Shown: piece after piece, positions 11,464 through 14,320 of the stretch
Numbering within the stretch: the first letter of the stretch is position 1
Layout of the letters: every line of letters begins with the position of its first letter
Assembly: GCA_016218185.1 (NCBI GenBank)
Contig: JACREP010000039.1
Location: 1 to 14,320, forward strand
Source of the DNA: Candidatus Gottesmanbacteria bacterium
GTDB taxonomy: Bacteria; Patescibacteriota; Microgenomatia; UBA10105; UBA927
DNA length: 14,320 nt
Reading direction: 5' to 3'
Notes under the pieces: model-generated
Databases searched by the model: none
What the model was told of the DNA's origin: nothing
What the model saw: the letters and a program-made list of their open reading frames with translations, nothing else
Program-made: the position numbers and the translations under genes

Positions 11464-12894
11464 AGAAGATAGCCGCGCAATGGTCTCTTCGCGGCCAAGG
11501 ATTTCCAGGGATTCGAGGAGTGGAGGGCCGACAGATTTTCCGGTGACGGCCACGCGAAGTTCCATAAACACGTCTTTCGCCTTAGCATTCGTTTTCTCTG
11601 CCGCGGCGCGAATTGCCTGCTCCATGGCATCATGATTCCACTCACTTCCCTTCAGTGCTTGTTCCGCAACCCCGAGTAATATGTTATTTACCGGTCGCTC
11701 AAGTTCTTTCGGCCGCTCAAAGAAAAACCCGGCAAGAGACTCAAACTCTTTCAGTGTTTTCATCCGCTCTTTTACCAATGGAAGAATTTTTTTCATCTGC
11801 ATTTTATAGTCACTAATTTTAGTAACGGCCGTTTGTTTATTTAGTGACTTCAGATTGTTTTGGAGCATATAGACGTCAAGAATAGAAATAAGCTCTTCGT
11901 CTGTTTTCATTCGGATATACTCGCCATTCATCCATTTAAGTTTCTCTATGTCGAAAACAGGCGCAGTGGCCTGAATATGGGCAACATCAAATACCTTTAC
12001 CATTTCCTCCGTGGAAAACAGTTCCTTCCCTTTCGGGAACGACCATGCCATGGTAGCCAAATAGTTTCGGACCGCTTCCGGTAGAAACCCTTCCCTCCGA
12101 TACCACGACACCCACACCGGATTCTTGCGTTTCGATAGCTTGCTTTTATCGGGATTACGAAGAAGCGGCATATGGGCAAATACCGGAGGCGTCCACCCCA
12201 AAAATTGATAAAGAAGGACGTGCTTGGGCGTTGAAGAAATCCACTCCTCTCCGCGGATAATATGGCTTATTTCCATCAAATGGTCATCAACAACGACCCC
12301 TAAGTGATACGTCGGGTACCCATCCGACTTCAGAAGTACCTGATCATCTATGAGTTTATTTTCAAATGAAATATCTCCGCGGATGATGTCGCGGAATGTA
12401 GATGTCCCCTGTTTTGGGACTTTCAATCGAATTGTGTACCTCTCTCCTTTTTCAACTTTGAGTTTTGAGCTTTGAGTTTTGAGTTTTCTACAAGTGCCAT
12501 CGTACATCGGCGGAAGGTGACTTGCTTCCTGGTCTTTTCTCATTTGTGCCAGGCGCTCGGGTGTGCAGAAGCAATGGTATGCATGTCCGTTTTCGACAAG
12601 TTCCTGGGCATATTCTTTGTATATCTTGAGCCGTTCGGACTGACGATATGGACTGTACGGCCCTCCTTTTTCCGGACTTTCATCCGGATCAAATCCTAGC
12701 CAATGAAGCGATGACAAAATATTTTGCTCAGACCCTTCTACCAGGCGTGTCCGGTCCGTATCTTCAATGCGTACAAGAAACTTCCCATGATGTTTTTTGG
12801 CAAAAACATAATTGATGAGGGCCGTATAGGCATTGCCTATATGAAGATCTTCCCCTGTCGGTGACGGCGCGATGCGCGTGCGAACTTGCTTCAT
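11458..12894 (-). CDS. gltX: Glutamyl-tRNA synthetase
   Basis: A 478-residue class I aminoacyl-tRNA synthetase. The HIGH motif is HIGN (18-21) in PSPTGEDLHIGNAYTAL; the KMSKS motif is KLSKRKNP near residue 251-258; GluRS-specific segments include RIEDTDRTR (42-50) and IRGEEWISSTPKHVLLYQ. It charges tRNA-Glu, and possibly also tRNA-Gln if a GatCAB is present elsewhere. Residues about 137-146 (KLKTQSSKLK) are encoded by a heptamer repeat at a surface loop between MYDGTCR and the KGERYTIRLKVP strand. The start ATG 12892-12894 has GAGG about 7 nt upstream. The 3' end lies in another heptamer repeat. Confidence 0.97.
   Translation of the reverse strand: MKQVRTRIAPSPTGEDLHIGNAYTALINYVFAKKHHGKFLVRIEDTDRTRLVEGSEQNILSSLHWLGFDPDESPEKGGPYSPYRQSERLKIYKEYAQELVENGHAYHCFCTPERLAQMRKDQEASHLPPMYDGTCRKLKTQSSKLKVEKGERYTIRLKVPKQGTSTFRDIIRGDISFENKLIDDQVLLKSDGYPTYHLGVVVDDHLMEISHIIRGEEWISSTPKHVLLYQFLGWTPPVFAHMPLLRNPDKSKLSKRKNPVWVSWYRREGFLPEAVRNYLATMAWSFPKGKELFSTEEMVKVFDVAHIQATAPVFDIEKLKWMNGEYIRMKTDEELISILDVYMLQNNLKSLNKQTAVTKISDYKMQMKKILPLVKERMKTLKEFESLAGFFFERPKELERPVNNILLGVAEQALKGSEWNHDAMEQAIRAAAEKTNAKAKDVFMELRVAVTGKSVGPPLLESLEILGREETIARLSSI
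12457..12484 (-). repeat. Heptamer repeat ACTCAAA x4 inside gltX
   Basis: Read on the minus strand: ACTCAAA, ACTCAAA, GCTCAAA, ACTCAAA. Four units, in frame, encoding KLKTQSSKLK. The sequence differs from the GCYAAAT repeat, but the unit length and number are the same. Confidence 0.9.
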
Positions 12895-12931
12895 AGTGAT
12901 CCTCTAATTTTACCACTTTGTCAGCATATTC

Positions 12932-12943
12932 TGATACTATAGA
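12932..12943 (+). promoter_or_regulatory. Extended -10 promoter of the 12950 gene
   Basis: TGATACTAT (TGn extension, -10 at 12935-12940) ends 9 nt before ATG; the overlapping TATAGA (12938-12943) ends 6 nt before it. Either gives a leader of at most a few bases. No Shine-Dalgarno is present. Confidence 0.5.
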
Positions 12944-12949
12944 TGTGAT

Positions 12950-14005
12950 ATGGCAAATCTCACGGAAACCGCATACTATACCCGACGTACAATCAATTGG
13001 ATCATACTCGTATTCATTGGCTACTTCATCCTCCGTCTTTTTTGGGGGCTGATCGCCACGACGTGGACAGCCCTGTTCCCGCCCAAACCTCCGCCGCCCA
13101 ACCACGCCTTCGGCAAACTGCCGGCTCTCAAATTTCCAACTTCTGCCGCCTCTCCTTCGGGCCAATTGACGTTTCGCCTGGAGACCATCGAAGGTTCTGT
13201 CCCGAGGGCTTCTGCGTCGGCAACGGTATATTTCATGCCCAAAACGCCGGCGAACCTTCTGGCGCTTACCAAGACCCAGGATTTCGCAAACCGTCTGGGG
13301 CTCAGTCCTACTCCGATTGAGGAAACTAAAAATATCTACCGGTTTGAGGATCCGGATGTTCCCATCCGAAGACTGCGGTATGACATAGTCTCCAATAATT
13401 TTATCCTCCGGTATGGCTTTGAACAGGATACCGGCGTATTGGCAGAGCGCAATCTTCCGACGGCTACAGGGGCGATAGCGGAAGCAAATACGCTCCTCCA
13501 GACGTATGATCTGTTGCCTACCGATCTGGCATCGGGGAGGCGTGCTGTATCATTTCTGCGCCTCACCGGCAACCGGCTGGCACGGACATCCAGCCTCTCA
13601 CAGGCAGATGCAGTACAGGTGGACTTCTTCCGCCCTCCCGTCGGGGGTATACCCGTGGTCACTCCCTATCCGGATGAAGGACCGATATCGGTGATATTTT
13701 CCGGAGCAACCAACATAAAACGGCGCATCCTCCAGTTTGCGTACACTCACTGGCCCGTTGATACGCAAACTTCGGCTTCCTACGCACTCAAAACCACCAC
13801 CCAGGCCTGGCAGGAGCTTCAAAGTGGCATGGGATTTATCGCCCGCTATCCGGCAACCGGCGCCTCCGTCACCGTACGTAATGTTACGCTGGCCTATTAT
13901 GATTCCTTCGAGCCGCAGATGTACCTGCAGCCGGTCTTTGTGTTTGAAGGAGATGACGGCTTTGTATCCTACGTACCGGCGGTGGCCCCCCCATGGACGG
14001 AGTAA
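12950..14005 (+). CDS. Membrane-anchored protein of unknown function, large extracellular part
   Basis: A 351-residue protein. One membrane helix (about 15-37, with WIILVFIGYFILRLFWGL) is followed by a Pro-rich segment (PPKPPPP) and about 300 residues of probably extracellular, beta-rich sequence. Recognisable blocks are TVYFMPKTPANLLAL, FANRLGLSPTP, VDFFRPPVGGIPVVTPYPDEGPISV, and a C-terminal LAYYDSFEPQMYLQPVFVFEGDDGF. The tandem layout (strands, FANRLGL helix, IPVVTP) suggests two alpha/beta repeats. I recall similar uncharacterised proteins in Patescibacteria, and the end has some likeness to YycH/YycI-type or PepSY-type modules, which I cannot confirm. It is divergent from gltX and convergent with the carboxypeptidase gene. 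Confidence 0.85.
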   Translation: MANLTETAYYTRRTINWIILVFIGYFILRLFWGLIATTWTALFPPKPPPPNHAFGKLPALKFPTSAASPSGQLTFRLETIEGSVPRASASATVYFMPKTPANLLALTKTQDFANRLGLSPTPIEETKNIYRFEDPDVPIRRLRYDIVSNNFILRYGFEQDTGVLAERNLPTATGAIAEANTLLQTYDLLPTDLASGRRAVSFLRLTGNRLARTSSLSQADAVQVDFFRPPVGGIPVVTPYPDEGPISVIFSGATNIKRRILQFAYTHWPVDTQTSASYALKTTTQAWQELQSGMGFIARYPATGASVTVRNVTLAYYDSFEPQMYLQPVFVFEGDDGFVSYVPAVAPPWTE

Positions 14006-14012
14006 TAAAATG

Positions 14013-14093
14013 AGCAACACGAGTGAGTTAGCAGCGCGAGTTACTTAGTAATTTCTAAGTAACTAAGTAACTGGCCTTGCTCGCGTTGCTATT
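14013..14093. terminator. Inverted repeat/terminator between convergent genes, with octamer repeat copy 2
   Basis: AGCAACACGAG (14013-14023) pairs with CTCGCGTTGCT (14080-14090, one mismatch). Inside, AGTTACTTAG (14039-14048) pairs perfectly with CTAAGTAACT (14055-14064 or 14063-14072). No long T run follows. The right half (14052-14093) is the second copy of the repeat at 8267-8310. Confidence 0.6.
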
Positions 14094-14320
14094 TCGGCTC
14101 AAACACCTGCCATTGGTAATTTCCAAATACCCAATCAATAAGTCTTGCCGTTTCTCCGAACCGGTCGCGACTTCGCAGCACCACCAAAATTACCCGGTGG
14201 CCGCTACGTTCAACAAGCGTTACAAGATTTTCCCCGGCTTCTTCCGTCCAGCCGGTTTTGACACCTCCCACTCCCGGAATTTTCCCCAGCAGCTGGTTGA
14301 CATTACGAAGGGGATGAAAA
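14089..14320 (-). CDS. D-alanyl-D-alanine carboxypeptidase (peptidase S11), C-terminal end only
   Basis: 77 codons enter from the right edge and end at TAG 14089-14091. The sequence LRNVNQLLGKIPGVGGVKTGWTEEAG is the typical end of the S11/PBP5-type catalytic domain: N-x-LL, PG-V-x-G-KTG-T/W, with KTG as the third active-site motif. It is followed by GENLVTLVERSGHRVILVVL and RFGETARLIDWVFGNY. These enzymes trim the terminal D-Ala from peptidoglycan stem peptides outside the cell. The Ser-x-x-Lys and Ser-x-Asn motifs and the signal peptide lie beyond the window. No C-terminal beta domain or membrane anchor follows. Confidence 0.92.
   Translation of the reverse strand, partial: FHPLRNVNQLLGKIPGVGGVKTGWTEEAGENLVTLVERSGHRVILVVLRSRDRFGETARLIDWVFGNYQWQVFEPK

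Noticed and set aside
12764..13165. Minus-strand frame across the gltX start and the 12950 gene
   Set aside because: It conflicts with the HIGN-containing gltX frame and has no family resemblance.
13598..14020. Minus-strand frame over the end of the 12950 gene
   Set aside because: Shadow frame; the plus-strand protein runs through to a structured C-terminus with a natural stop at the inverted repeat.

Overview
The window reads like a compact chromosomal segment of a Patescibacteria (Candidate Phyla Radiation) bacterium. This is an inference from content: several small protein families common in that group (DUF5674-, DUF6899-, DUF5666- and DUF378-like), short or stripped-down housekeeping proteins (Obg without a C-terminal extension, MutY without its iron-sulfur motif), tightly packed genes with 4-bp overlaps, and tandem 7- and 8-bp repeats scattered through genes and gene ends. 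UGA works as a normal stop (for example at the ends of obgE and of the sigma gene), so the code is the standard bacterial one.

Layout. 1-1117 (minus): a PIG-L deacetylase cut by the left edge, a bidirectional terminator, and a DUF378 membrane protein. 1141-1367: mostly non-coding. 1368-4497 (minus): DUF6899-like protein, an uncharacterised helical protein coupled to a DUF5674 protein, a PIN-domain toxin with a short overlapping antitoxin-like gene, an RpiB-type isomerase and a Fic protein. 4498-4634: a divergent promoter region with a repeated operator-like motif. 4635-5749: a triple zinc-ribbon gene, an MNT nucleotidyltransferase preceded by the stump of its HEPN partner, and the broken tail of a second zinc-ribbon gene. 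5780-5853: tRNA-Gln(CUG). 5943-7399 (plus): obgE-greA. 7377-10542 (minus): mutY, then (reading upstream) a DUF5666 secreted protein, an Ig-like membrane-anchored protein, a two-helix membrane protein and an ECF sigma factor. 10574-11431 (plus): era. 11458-12894 (minus): gltX. 12950-14005 (plus): a large membrane-anchored protein of unknown function. 14089-14320 (minus): the C-terminal end of a D-Ala-D-Ala carboxypeptidase.

How they work together. The sigma factor, the two-helix protein (a candidate anti-sigma factor) and the Ig-like protein form one operon. The DUF5666 gene downstream has its own promoter resembling an ECF type (TGAAAC-N17-CGTA), so the cluster looks like a self-contained envelope-sensing regulon. 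obgE and greA are translationally coupled. The accessory block 1.4-5.8 kb holds a PIN module, a Fic protein and a decayed HEPN-MNT module.

Most notable observations: (1) about nine genes have a -10 box only 6-9 nt before the start codon, which predicts leaderless mRNAs, while other genes have good Shine-Dalgarno sites; (2) four-unit heptamer repeats lie in frame inside mutY and gltX, and the mutY copy sits where the [4Fe-4S] cysteines should be; (3) the repeated AATTCACG motif around the fic promoter; (4) a truncated HEPN toxin gene next to an intact antitoxin and a duplicated zinc-ribbon tail. I did not find a clearly new multi-gene system. The sigma/DUF5666 cluster and the leaderless promoters are the best leads.
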